Positions 8,597 to 16,115 are shown, counted from the first letter of the stretch. The stretch: DNA of 64,000 nt from Bog-257 sp963834135 (GCA_963834135.1 CAWIAN010000014.1:62001-126000), one strand, 5' to 3'. The notes: generated by a model from the sequence alone, not told the origin. Made by a program: numbers and translations.

Positions 8597-8623
8597 GGGC
8601 GCGGAGAGCAGCCGCGCCCTTTT
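8597..8623 (+). terminator. Intrinsic terminator of the 8026-8577 gene
   Basis: Perfect 8-bp stem GGGCGCGG (8597-8604) / CCGCGCCC (8612-8619), a 7-base loop, and TTTT immediately after. It starts 20 bp beyond the stop codon. Confidence 0.85.
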
Positions 8624-8677
8624 CGTTTGCGAGTTAAGCACTTCCTCATCGCCGGTGCCAACCTTGTCGTCCTGACG

Positions 8678-8823
8678 TTGACGATCGCGGGTAAGGCACG
8701 TCCAATACGTGAGCATATCTCCTGAGGTAGCAGTACCCGCCTGAGACGGCGGAGGTGAAGCGAGAAGCCCGGAACCGGAGTTGGTCGAATGGGAGTCGGC
8801 CAGCTCAGCGCCGGGCTTTTTCG
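8678..8823 (+). ncRNA. Candidate structured small RNA with its own promoter and terminator
   Basis: A possible promoter TTGACG (8678-8683), 17-bp spacer, TCCAAT (8701-8706) follows the terminator at 8597-8623. The next 110 bases can form a CCGCC/GGCGG hairpin near 8740-8755. They can also form a long bipartite stem: AAGCCCGG (8765-8772) pairs with CCGGGCTT (8811-8818), enclosing GAGTTGGTCG paired over ten positions with CGGCCAGCTC. A T-tract closes it. The segment lies 26 bp before the DUF971 gene and could instead be a regulated leader or a plain terminator. No known RNA family was recognised. Confidence 0.45.
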
Positions 8824-8848
8824 CGTGCGATACTAGAGGTTGGAGTTT

Positions 8849-9244
8849 ATGGACCTCGTCGCTGATCCTAAATCCGTCAAAGTTAACGTCACCACCGGTA
8901 CCGGCGTGGAGATCGAGTGGAAAGACGGGCACCGGAGCGTGTACAGCTTCCCGTTCCTGCGCGATGCCTGTCCCTGCGCCCTGTGCATCGAGGAGCGCGA
9001 GAAGGAAGGGCGGCAACCCGGCGATCCGATCAAGCCTGTCGCTGGAGCTCTACCCATGTTCAAAGCGGCGGCGCGCCCTACCGAGGCGAAGCCGGTCGGC
9101 AAGTACGCCATTAGCTTCCATTGGAACGATGGCCACGAGCACGGCATCTATTCTTGGGTGTACCTGCGCGAACATTGCCCTTGCAACGAGTGCAAGGCAC
9201 GCCGCGCGATGGAAGCGCCCAGCGTTGGCAGCAAGCCGAACTAA
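8849..9244 (+). CDS. DUF971 (GBBH-like N-terminal) domain protein
   Basis: 131 residues from the ATG at 8849, which has an AGAGG ribosome-binding site 9 bp upstream. An in-frame TTG at 8840 is less likely. The protein holds the DUF971 / gamma-butyrobetaine-hydroxylase N-terminal fold: VEIEWKDGHRSVYSFPFLRDACPCALC and later FHWNDGHEHGIYSWVYLREHCPCNEC. The paired CPCxxC clusters suggest metal or Fe-S binding. In many bacteria such domains are linked to Fe-S carrier (ApbC/Mrp) functions. That link is family knowledge and no such gene is adjacent. Confidence 0.85.
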   Translation: MDLVADPKSVKVNVTTGTGVEIEWKDGHRSVYSFPFLRDACPCALCIEEREKEGRQPGDPIKPVAGALPMFKAAARPTEAKPVGKYAISFHWNDGHEHGIYSWVYLREHCPCNECKARRAMEAPSVGSKPN

Positions 9245-9259
9245 TCCGACAACTGCCGT

Positions 9260-9401
9260 GGGTTCACCACGGAGGCACGGAGTACACGAAGAATTGTTGG
9301 ATTGAAAGTGTCTTTCGAGTCGTAGTCCGCGATATTAGCGGGTTCCTGTTGGTTCCTCGATTAAACCAGTTCAGTGCCCTCCGTGCCTCCGTGGTGAACC
9401 C
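9260..9401. repeat. 142-bp element with perfect 22-bp terminal inverted repeats
   Basis: The left arm (9260-9281, containing CACCACGGAGGCACGGA) is exactly complementary to the right arm (9380-9401, containing TCCGTGCCTCCGTGGTG). The 98-bp interior has no gene. This CCACGGAGGCACGGAG-type sequence is known to me as a recurrent intergenic repeat in environmental bacterial genomes. The size and ends resemble a MITE or REPIN-like unit. It lies between the DUF971 gene and pcrA and ends 21 bp before the helicase start, so it may influence pcrA expression. Confidence 0.75.
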
Positions 9402-9422
9402 GCTTTTCGAGTATCCTGAACT

Positions 9423-12173
9423 TTGTCCTCGTATCTATCCAAACTGAATCCGCAGCAGCGCGAAGCGGTTGAAACCACCGATGGACCGGTGCTCATCCTT
9501 GCAGGCGCCGGCAGCGGGAAGACCCGCGTCATTACCTACCGAATTGCGCATATGGTCGATGGTATCGGCGTGCAACCGGACTCGATCCTGGCGGTGACGT
9601 TCACCAACAAAGCTGCGTCGGAGATGGCCAGCCGCGTGGATTCGCTGGTCGGCACGCGGTCGGTCACTAAGCCGCTGATCTCGACCTTCCACTCATTTTG
9701 TGTGCGAACCTTGCGGCGCGATATCGAGACACTGCAGATCGGCGGCAAGGGTTACCGCAAGGATTTCGTCATCTACGACGAATCGGACCAGCAGAATGTC
9801 GTCAAGGCGGCGATGAAGCGGCTCGGCGTCGACGACAAGCAGTTGACGCCGCGTAACGTGCTGGGGCGGATCTCCTGGGCGAAGAACCACATGCTCGATC
9901 CGCAGCAGGTTTACCTCGACTCGGCCGATCCCAAGACCGAACGCATTGCGCACATCTACGAGATCTACCGGCAGGAACTGGCGAAGTCGAATGCGCTGGA
10001 TTTCGACGATCTGCTGCTCTACGCGGTGAAGGTGCTGAAATCGTCCAGCGAGGTGCGCGAGCGCTACAACCGCCGCTACCGCTACATCATGGTCGATGAG
10101 TATCAGGACACGAATCGCCCACAATACGAGTTGATGCGCATGCTTGCAGGCAGCGAGCACAACGTCTGCGCCGTGGGGGATGAGGACCAGAGCATCTACT
10201 CATGGCGCGGGGCCGACATCCGCAACATCCTGGAGTTCGAGAACGACTTTCCTGAGGCGAAGATCGTTCGGTTGGAGCAAAATTACCGCTCAACGCAGAA
10301 CATTTTGCAGGCGGCGTCGGCCGTGGTCGCGCGGAACGTCAAACGCAAGGGCAAGAACCTTTGGACCGATCGCAGCGGCGGCACGCAGATTGGCTACTAC
10401 GAAGCGCCGGACGGCGAGAACGAAGCGCTGTTCGCCGCTGATTACATTGCGAAGTATCTGCGCCAGGCCCAAGCGGAAAATGGCGAGACCCCGCGTGCGG
10501 CCGTGCTCTATCGTACTAACTCGCAGTCGCGGCTGGTAGAAGAGGCGATGCGCCGCTACCAGATGAACTACCACGTTGTGGGAGGGTTCAGCTTCTACGA
10601 ACGCGCCGAGATCAAGGACATGATCTCGTATTTGAAGGTGATCTCGAATCCGGACGATTCCATCGCCATGCAGCGGGTGATCAACAATCCGCCGCGAGGC
10701 CTGGGCAAGACCACGATGGAAACGATCGAGCGGATTGCGCTCGAGACCGGCGCGTCGATGTGGGGCGCGATCAACGAGACGATTCGGCAGCAGCTGCTTT
10801 CGCCGCGAGCGTTGACGTCCCTGAACAGCTTTCGCGAGTTGATCGAAGACGCGCGCGCGATGCATCTGGGAACCTTCCGCGAGCGCGTGCAGGAGACATC
10901 GGGGGTAGAAAAGACGGTTGAGTCGGCGGCGTCCGACGCGGATGAAGATTTGCAGCAGGCCATGGATTTCTCGCCTGCGGAATTCGAAGCGGATACGACG
11001 GAGTTTTCAGCGGAGATGTTTGCAGGCTCCGATGCTGAGCTTTCCGGCTCGAGGGACAGCAGGTCCCTCCACTCCGGCAGCCAAAACCTGGCTGCCTCCG
11101 GTCGGGATGACAACCTCATAGAAGGGCCGCCCGCATCGTCGGAGGGTTCCGATCGGGACGATACCTCAGAAGCGGACGACTCGACTGCTTTCTCGCCCGA
11201 CGCGTTCGCAAATGAGACGTCGGAAGTAGCAGGCGAAGAGCCAGCGCGCGTCGAGGGCTTTCGCGCACCGGGTGATGCTGCCTCCACTGCCGAACTGCTG
11301 AAGTTCCTGATCGACCGTACCGGCTACATCAAGCTGCTCGAAGGGGAAGATACGCCCGAATCGCTGGCGCGCATCGAGAACCTGCGCGAACTGGTGAATG
11401 CGGCGATGGATTCTCGTGATCGCGGTGAGAGCCTGACCGAGTTTCTCGATCACGCTGCGCTGGTCAGCGACGCCGATCAATACGACGAGAGTTCGCGCAT
11501 CACCCTGATGACGCTCCATTCCGCCAAAGGCCTGGAGTTTCCGCTGGTCTTCCTGATCGGGCTGGAGGAAGGACTGTTTCCGCACTCGCGCACGCTGCTC
11601 GCGCCCGATGATATCGAGGAAGAGCGCCGGCTCTGCTATGTGGGAATGACGCGGGCGATGGACACGCTGATCCTCACACGCGCCCGTTATCGCCGACGTT
11701 ACGGCACCGACATGCCCGAAGCGAGCGTGCCATCACGGTTCCTGGAGGAGGTGCCGCAGGAGCTCATCCAGGACCTCGGCTCGCCGCAGCAGCGAACCAA
11801 GGCCGCTTCCAGCAGCGACTACGGCAGTAGCCGTCACTACGCCTACGAGGACGAAGATCAGCGGCCCCAGTACGGACGTCCGAAGATGCCGCAGCGCAAT
11901 AATCTCGCAGGACCGACCTATAACTCCATCGACAATATCGCCGAGTTTTTTGCTTCGCGCGGGAAGAAGTTCACGCGACCCAAAGTCGAGGTCGCCGAAG
12001 CGACCGGACGTACCGGATTCAAGCCCGGACAGCGCGTTATCCATCCGAAATATGGCGAGGGAACCGTCTACAAACGCGAGGGAGATGGGGAAGACGCCAA
12101 GATTACGGTACAATTTCCAAGATTCGGTTTGAAAAAGCTGGTCGAAAAGTACGCCCAATTGCAAAAGGCGTAA
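9423..12173 (+). CDS. pcrA: PcrA/UvrD-type superfamily 1 DNA helicase
   Basis: 916 residues with a TTG start, which is the only option because an in-frame stop lies two codons upstream. Motif I is GAGSGKT (28-34), motif II DEYQD (225-229), followed by GDEDQSIYSWRGAD and EQNYRS. TLHSAKGLEFPLVFLIGLEEG and GMTRAMDTL are motifs V/VI. The C-terminal FKPGQRVIHPKYGEGTV segment is the Tudor-like PcrA tail. Family role: 3'-5' unwinding in excision repair and rescue of stalled replication. An unusual acidic, Ser-rich linker of about 125 residues (about 495-620) separates the 2B/2A regions. Part of it (about 540-563) is encoded by a palindromic repeat. Confidence 0.95.
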   Translation: MSSYLSKLNPQQREAVETTDGPVLILAGAGSGKTRVITYRIAHMVDGIGVQPDSILAVTFTNKAASEMASRVDSLVGTRSVTKPLISTFHSFCVRTLRRDIETLQIGGKGYRKDFVIYDESDQQNVVKAAMKRLGVDDKQLTPRNVLGRISWAKNHMLDPQQVYLDSADPKTERIAHIYEIYRQELAKSNALDFDDLLLYAVKVLKSSSEVRERYNRRYRYIMVDEYQDTNRPQYELMRMLAGSEHNVCAVGDEDQSIYSWRGADIRNILEFENDFPEAKIVRLEQNYRSTQNILQAASAVVARNVKRKGKNLWTDRSGGTQIGYYEAPDGENEALFAADYIAKYLRQAQAENGETPRAAVLYRTNSQSRLVEEAMRRYQMNYHVVGGFSFYERAEIKDMISYLKVISNPDDSIAMQRVINNPPRGLGKTTMETIERIALETGASMWGAINETIRQQLLSPRALTSLNSFRELIEDARAMHLGTFRERVQETSGVEKTVESAASDADEDLQQAMDFSPAEFEADTTEFSAEMFAGSDAELSGSRDSRSLHSGSQNLAASGRDDNLIEGPPASSEGSDRDDTSEADDSTAFSPDAFANETSEVAGEEPARVEGFRAPGDAASTAELLKFLIDRTGYIKLLEGEDTPESLARIENLRELVNAAMDSRDRGESLTEFLDHAALVSDADQYDESSRITLMTLHSAKGLEFPLVFLIGLEEGLFPHSRTLLAPDDIEEERRLCYVGMTRAMDTLILTRARYRRRYGTDMPEASVPSRFLEEVPQELIQDLGSPQQRTKAASSSDYGSSRHYAYEDEDQRPQYGRPKMPQRNNLAGPTYNSIDNIAEFFASRGKKFTRPKVEVAEATGRTGFKPGQRVIHPKYGEGTVYKREGDGEDAKITVQFPRFGLKKLVEKYAQLQKA
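11051..11110. repeat. Palindromic repeat unit embedded in the pcrA reading frame
   Basis: Two hairpins lie back to back inside the gene. The first is GGGAC-AGCAG-GTCCC within 11051-11069. The second is GGCAGCCA (11076-11083) paired with TGGCTGCC (11089-11096). They are followed by the GGTCGGGATGACAA end typical of dispersed intergenic repeats. The insert keeps the frame open and encodes a low-complexity Ser/Gly/Asn stretch in the helicase linker. Confidence 0.65.
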
Positions 12174-12210
12174 AGCCGGCCTAATGCCGGTGAAGCCGAT
12201 GGCTTGTTGA

Positions 12211-12287
12211 AACAAGTTCGGATAGAGCTGACCACAAGTTCGGGTACAGCCGACCACAAGTTCGGTAGAGCCGACCTTCAGGTCGGC
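12211..12287. repeat. Three tandem copies of a 21-23-bp unit ending in a palindrome
   Basis: Copies at 12211-12233, 12234-12255 and 12256-12276 share ACAAGTTCGGxTAxAGCCGACC. The last runs into GCCGACC-TTCA-GGTCGGC (12270-12287). The array fills the gap between pcrA and the small basic protein gene. It is too short and too spacer-poor for CRISPR. Confidence 0.7.
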
Positions 12288-12314
12288 GTAATGCGGACAT
12301 TTTTTGTTTCTTGA

Positions 12315-12331
12315 GCAGGCTTTTAGCCTGC
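12315..12331. repeat. Short palindrome GCAGGCTTTTAGCCTGC
   Basis: A 7-bp stem with a 3-base centre, of the same xGGCTTnAGCCx type as 6167-6186 and 12270-12287. It lies 33 bp upstream of the small basic protein start, so it would fall in that transcript's leader. Confidence 0.5.
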
Positions 12332-12363
12332 GACACATTCAATCGCAAAAGGAAATCGAGTTC

Positions 12364-12519
12364 ATGGCAAATACCAAGAGCATCGCAGATAAAGCAGAAC
12401 GCAAGAAAGTAAAGCGCACGGCGCGTAAGAAGGCTACGCCCAAGGCGAAGCGTACCTACGCGCGTGGCGCGGAGAAGCGCAAAGTCAAGAAGATGGTGCG
12501 CGGCACGTCCAAGCGGTAG
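12364..12519 (+). CDS. Very small, highly basic protein (51 aa)
   Basis: The protein starts MANTKSIADKAERKKVKRTA at an ATG preceded by an AAAAGGA ribosome-binding site. About 40 percent of residues are Lys or Arg, with no acidic C-terminal tail and no cysteine. The first residues recall ribosomal protein S20, but the protein is far shorter and lacks S20's helical repeats. A nucleic-acid-binding role (nucleoid or ribosome-associated) is inferred from charge alone. It is monocistronic and followed by a strong terminator at 12585-12620, which suggests substantial expression. Confidence 0.7.
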   Translation: MANTKSIADKAERKKVKRTARKKATPKAKRTYARGAEKRKVKKMVRGTSKR

Positions 12520-12526
12520 GACGGGC

Positions 12527-12562
12527 GTCAGCCGTCGGCTCTTAGCTGTCAGCCTGGACTGA
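12527..12562. repeat. Short GTCAGC/CGGCTC-type degenerate repeat
   Basis: GTCAGCCGTCGGCTCTTAGC followed by TGTCAGCC: overlapping 7-8-bp variants of the kind seen at 17291-17395 and 19815-19845. It lies between the basic-protein stop and its terminator. Non-coding. Confidence 0.45.
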
Positions 12563-12584
12563 CGCGGGATACGCCGTATATGAG

Positions 12585-12620
12585 AATCCCGCTCCGGTTC
12601 GAAGCCGGAGCGGGATTTTT
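12585..12620 (+). terminator. Strong intrinsic terminator after the small basic protein gene
   Basis: Perfect 13-bp stem AATCCCGCTCCGG (12585-12597) / CCGGAGCGGGATT (12605-12617), a 7-base loop, and a run of T to 12620. The A-rich left flank is short, so leftward function is less likely. Confidence 0.92.
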
Positions 12621-12698
12621 CAACAAATGCAACGCCGCAAATTGGTGAAAGACTGTCGGACTTCCGTGGTGCGACTGGGTCACTTTTCTTATCGGCCG

Positions 12699-13331
12699 TT
12701 ACAGTTCATCGATGGCTTTGGCGGCGGCATTGATGGCTTCGGCGATTTTGCGGATTTGCTCCTCCGTCGCACTTTCCCGTGAAACTCGTGCGATTACCGA
12801 GCCGCGCAGATTATGGAAGGCCTTCATGATCTCGGGCGAGCGGCCGCGCTCGAAGCCCTTACCCGCTTCCTCGAGACGCTCGAACAGAGCCTCGACTCGG
12901 CGCTTATTCTCCTCCAGATAAGCTGTTCCTTCTGGAGTAACGGAGTAAACCTTCTTGTTGTTCTCCGTCGAGGAAGCCGCCAGTCCTTCCTCTTCCAGCA
13001 TGGTGAGCGTGGGATAGATCACTCCCGGACTGGGCGCGTAGCCTCCCGCCAGGCGCTCCTCCATCGTCTTGATTAGCTGATAGCCGTAGCTGGGCTGCTC
13101 CGAGAGCAGTTTGAGGATCACCAGCTTCAGGTCTCCCGCGTCGAACATGCGTTCGCGACCGCCGTGGCGATGCTCTCCGCGTCTTCCTCCAAAGCCGCGC
13201 CCGAACCGGCCTTCCGGTCCGTGTTCATGCTCCTGCCGTCCGAATGGTCCCCGGCGGAAACCTTCCCGCCCGCCCCAACGCTCTTCGCCGCATTCGCGAC
13301 GGTCGTGAATTCTAAAAATATATTCAGTCAT
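12699..13331 (-). CDS. PadR-family transcriptional regulator with Gly/Arg/His-rich N-terminus
   Basis: 210 residues from the ATG at 13331, which has AAGGAG 10 bp upstream. The frame extends to 13367 without a better site. Residues 10-62 are rich in Gly, Arg, His and Glu (for example RQEHEHGPEGRFGRGFGGRR). The PadR winged helix follows: DLKLVILKLLSEQPSYGYQL, SPGVIYPTLTMLEEEGL and YSVTPEGTAYL. The C-terminal helices would dimerise. PadR proteins are phenolic-acid or drug-responsive repressors, often autoregulated. The tandem AAGATATATC repeat at 13354-13375, just upstream of the ribosome-binding site, is a good candidate operator. The His-rich segment could bind metal, by inference. Confidence 0.9.
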   Translation of the reverse strand: MTEYIFRIHDRRECGEERWGGREGFRRGPFGRQEHEHGPEGRFGRGFGGRRGEHRHGGRERMFDAGDLKLVILKLLSEQPSYGYQLIKTMEERLAGGYAPSPGVIYPTLTMLEEEGLAASSTENNKKVYSVTPEGTAYLEENKRRVEALFERLEEAGKGFERGRSPEIMKAFHNLRGSVIARVSRESATEEQIRKIAEAINAAAKAIDEL

Positions 13332-13353
13332 TTGTTCATTTCTCCTTGTTTGT

Positions 13354-13375
13354 AAGATATATCGCAAGATATATC
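13354..13375. promoter_or_regulatory. Candidate PadR operator: tandem AAGATATATC
   Basis: Direct repeat AAGATATATC at 13354-13363 and 13366-13375 with a 12-bp period. Each copy contains the perfect palindrome GATATATC. It overlaps the expected promoter or 5' leader of the PadR gene. Binding by the gene's own product is inferred. Confidence 0.5.
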
Positions 13376-13490
13376 TTTAAGTCAAGGGGGCCTATGCAGT
13401 TTGCTGTAAGCTATTGATTTGTAAAGATATTTGGCATGAGGCCTCGGCAAGCCTGTCACGGTAGGAAGGCAAACAACGGTCAGGCAGAAA

Positions 13491-14447
13491 CTACTTCTTG
13501 CTGGGATTGTCGCCGGGGGCTGGTGCGGTGGTGTGATTCGAGGCGGCCTGGCTCGGCTGAGGCTGGTCCAAGTTAACCAGTTGCGAGCCTACGGGCTGTT
13601 GCAGGGCAAACTGGTCATCGCGAAGCGTGTCGTTGATTACCAATTTTTCGACCGTGAGACGAATCGAATACTCTTCTTTGGGCCGATTGATCTCGATCAC
13701 GTCGGGGAAGCTGACTCCGTTGTAATCGTGATAGGCCTGGTAGGTCGCCTGCGTGGCGATCGAACCATTCTGATCGTAGATGATCTGCTGGTGCACAGAG
13801 AGGTTGGTGCGATCAAAGACGACCTTTCGAGCCAGATTCCAGTCCTTGCCCGAGCGATGAATGATGTCGACGACGTAATCGGGCTGCTCCAGCTCTTTTT
13901 TCTTCTTGATGTCGTAGATGATCTCGGTACCGTCTTCCATCACGGCGATATCGTTGTTGGGATCGATCTCCGGCAGCAGCAGCGCGTTGTAAATTACCTG
14001 TGGCCGCAGCTCTTCTACCGGATTGCCGCCAGGATGGATGATGTCGTTGTGGCCGACATAAAACTTGTTCTTCGCCGGGATCGACAGCTTGAATTGGTCG
14101 CCGTCACTGACCATGTCAAAAGCTTTATTCCGGACGATGGGGAACAGGCCGATCATGCGCAGCATATCCGGCTTGCGAACCAGGATATAGCCACGAATTT
14201 CCTCAAACGAAGTGACCTTGCCCTTCTTTTCGCCACCCACTGACGTGGCAATGTTGACGGTGGCGTTCAGGGTTTTGACCTTGCCGGCTTCGCTGTTGAT
14301 GTAGTCGACTAATTGCTGCCGGGTCGCGGTCTCCAGCTTGGCGGTGCTGGTGCGGGTCTCCACCGTTCGGGTGCGGAAGAGGCATCCGCTTTCACCCAAC
14401 AGGAAAACCAATATGCACAGGGCGCCAAGTATTCTGGATCGAATCAT
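13491..14447 (-). CDS. Outer-membrane lipoprotein-sorting-like (DUF4292/LolA-like) lipoprotein
   Basis: 318 residues from the ATG at 14447 (MIRSRILGALCILVFLL). The frame continues to 14504, close after mltG. A hydrophobic signal followed by GESGC suggests a lipoprotein with a non-canonical lipobox and lipidated Cys near residue 22. The body, with ETATRQQLVDYINSEAGKVKTLNATVNI, GYILVRKPDMLRMIG and DGDQFKLSIPAKNKFYVG, resembles the LolA/LolB-like beta-sheet families that bind lipid. The C-terminus is Gln/Pro/Ser-rich. It follows mltG within a likely operon and probably acts at the envelope. Exact substrate unknown. Confidence 0.72.
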   Translation of the reverse strand: MIRSRILGALCILVFLLGESGCLFRTRTVETRTSTAKLETATRQQLVDYINSEAGKVKTLNATVNIATSVGGEKKGKVTSFEEIRGYILVRKPDMLRMIGLFPIVRNKAFDMVSDGDQFKLSIPAKNKFYVGHNDIIHPGGNPVEELRPQVIYNALLLPEIDPNNDIAVMEDGTEIIYDIKKKKELEQPDYVVDIIHRSGKDWNLARKVVFDRTNLSVHQQIIYDQNGSIATQATYQAYHDYNGVSFPDVIEINRPKEEYSIRLTVEKLVINDTLRDDQFALQQPVGSQLVNLDQPQPSQAASNHTTAPAPGDNPSKK

Positions 14448-14513
14448 AGACCAGGAGACGGACCGAATCCCGTAGTATACGGCAGATGCTCGGGGAAGTG
14501 ACATGGACTCTGG

Positions 14514-15503
14514 CTACTGACCAGTCGCCACAGACTTGCGATAAGCAGCTACATTCCTGGCATGTTCCTCCATATCCCGCGCGAAGCGATGGTGGCCATT
14601 GTTGTCGCTGACGAAATAGAGGAAATCGCTTTGCTTCGGGTGCATGGCAGCCTGCAGAGAAGCTACTCCCGGATTGGCGATTGGCCCGGGCGGTAACCCC
14701 GGATATTTGTAGGTGTTGTAGGGCGAATCGTATTGCAGGTCCGAGGCGTAAATCGTGCCTCGATACCGCCCCGTCAGCAGTGCCGCATAAATGACGCTGG
14801 GATCGGCTCCCAAGGCCATATTCCTATTGAGACGGTTGTAATAGACGCCAGCGACCAGCGGCCGCTCGTTCGGATCGGCGGTCTCCTTCTCCACGATGGA
14901 AGCCATGGTGACCACGCGGTGCGTATCCGGCTGTCCGAGCAGACCAATCTTCTGCGCCTCCTGCCGGAAGCGGTGAACCATTGCTGCTGCGATCTCGTGC
15001 GAAGTATTGATGCGGGTGAACTGGTAGGTGTCGGGGAAGAGGTAGCCCTCCAGCGACTTTGCGTTCGGATCGATGTCCTTGAGCAGAAACAGGTCGTTGC
15101 GTGCGGCAATCAGGAAATCCGAGGCCGGCCCTAGACCCGCCTGCTCGACCGCGGCCGCGATGTCGAACATGTTGTAGCCCTCAGGCACGACCACGGTGCG
15201 AGCGTACACATCGCCCTGAGTTAGCCGCCGCCAGACTTCGAAGGCGCTTGCCGGTTGGTCGAACTTATATTCTCCGGCTTTAAGCGTGCGCAGACCTTTG
15301 GCGTAGTCGACCATCAGGAAGGCCGCGGAGCTACGAATCAGGCCTTGCTTTTGCAGATCGCGAGCGATGTGACGCGTGCTCCATCCGGGACGCAGCAGGA
15401 AGAATGTAGTTTGCGAAGGCTGCACAGGCAGCAGCGCGGCCCAGCCGAACCACACGGCAAACGCCACCACCAGGACTACGGCGAGTTTGAATAGGGTTTT
15501 CAA
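14514..15503 (-). CDS. mltG: Endolytic peptidoglycan transglycosylase MltG (YceG-like)
   Basis: 329 residues. One N-terminal membrane segment (about 4-26) is followed by a LysM-like subdomain (FFLLRPGWSTRHIARDLQKQGLI) and the YceG catalytic domain. The catalytic glutamate lies in ASIVEKET (E205). Further conserved stretches are LEGYLFPDTYQF, MALGADPSVIYAL-like and SPYNTYKYPGLPPGPIANPG. MltG cleaves nascent glycan strands in the membrane and sets their length. It sits 97 bp downstream of ruvX on the same strand, an association (ruvX/yqgF with mltG) common in bacteria. Confidence 0.95.
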   Translation of the reverse strand: MKTLFKLAVVLVVAFAVWFGWAALLPVQPSQTTFFLLRPGWSTRHIARDLQKQGLIRSSAAFLMVDYAKGLRTLKAGEYKFDQPASAFEVWRRLTQGDVYARTVVVPEGYNMFDIAAAVEQAGLGPASDFLIAARNDLFLLKDIDPNAKSLEGYLFPDTYQFTRINTSHEIAAAMVHRFRQEAQKIGLLGQPDTHRVVTMASIVEKETADPNERPLVAGVYYNRLNRNMALGADPSVIYAALLTGRYRGTIYASDLQYDSPYNTYKYPGLPPGPIANPGVASLQAAMHPKQSDFLYFVSDNNGHHRFARDMEEHARNVAAYRKSVATGQ

Positions 15504-15600
15504 GTATTACTCACAGATTAGATGAAAAGTAGCGGTTCCAAGCTGCTCACACCACCGGCTCTCAATCGTGTGCGATTCCGCATTCAGCGCGCCGCATACG

Positions 15601-16071
15601 TTATCGATTGGACGACTTCCGGAACTCCAGAAACGCCTCCAGGATCAGTACGGCTGCTAGTTGGTCGACCACCTCGGCCCGGCGTCGAATGCTCATGTCC
15701 GTCTCGCGCAGGAGCCTGTTCGCCTCTACCGAGGTAAGCCGCTCGTCGAAAAGCTGTACCGGCAGCTTGAACTTACGACGTAGCTCCTCGGCAAAGGCCT
15801 GCACCTTCTCGGCCTGAATCCCCTCGTTTCCGCTCATACGAAGCGGCAGGCCCATGACAATCTCGGTAATCCCATATTGCTTGATCAGACGGCGCATGTG
15901 GTCGAAATCGGCTTTCTTGTTGCTGCGGTAATAGGTCGCCAGACCCTGCGCGGTAAGGCCCAATTCATCGCTGACGGCCAGCCCGATCTTCCGCGCCCCA
16001 AAGTCGATGGCGAGGAGGCGTGGCGGCGGAGGATTCCCTGGTTGACTATTTTCCATCTTGGACACAGCCAA
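15601..16071 (-). CDS. ruvX: Holliday junction resolvase-like / pre-16S rRNA nuclease YqgF
   Basis: 156 residues with an RNase H-like fold. LAIDFGARKIGLAVSDELG carries the first catalytic Asp, then IVMGLPLRMSGNEG, LFDERLTSVEANRLL with the acidic pair, and AAVLILEAFLE. YqgF family members trim 16S rRNA 5' ends or resolve four-way junctions. Sequence cannot tell which. An ATG at 16056 is an alternative start. The gene is divergent from the AI-2E permease and upstream of mltG. Confidence 0.93.
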   Translation of the reverse strand: MAVSKMENSQPGNPPPPRLLAIDFGARKIGLAVSDELGLTAQGLATYYRSNKKADFDHMRRLIKQYGITEIVMGLPLRMSGNEGIQAEKVQAFAEELRRKFKLPVQLFDERLTSVEANRLLRETDMSIRRRAEVVDQLAAVLILEAFLEFRKSSNR

Positions 16072-16115
16072 AGTATCATGCTCGGAATCCTACGGTTGCG
16101 AGTACCATAGGCCAA

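Noticed and set aside
8760..8775. SAM-I riboswitch resemblance (GAAGCCCGG) in the structured RNA
   Set aside because: Only eight bases agree. The kink-turn, P4 and the usual methionine-gene context are missing.
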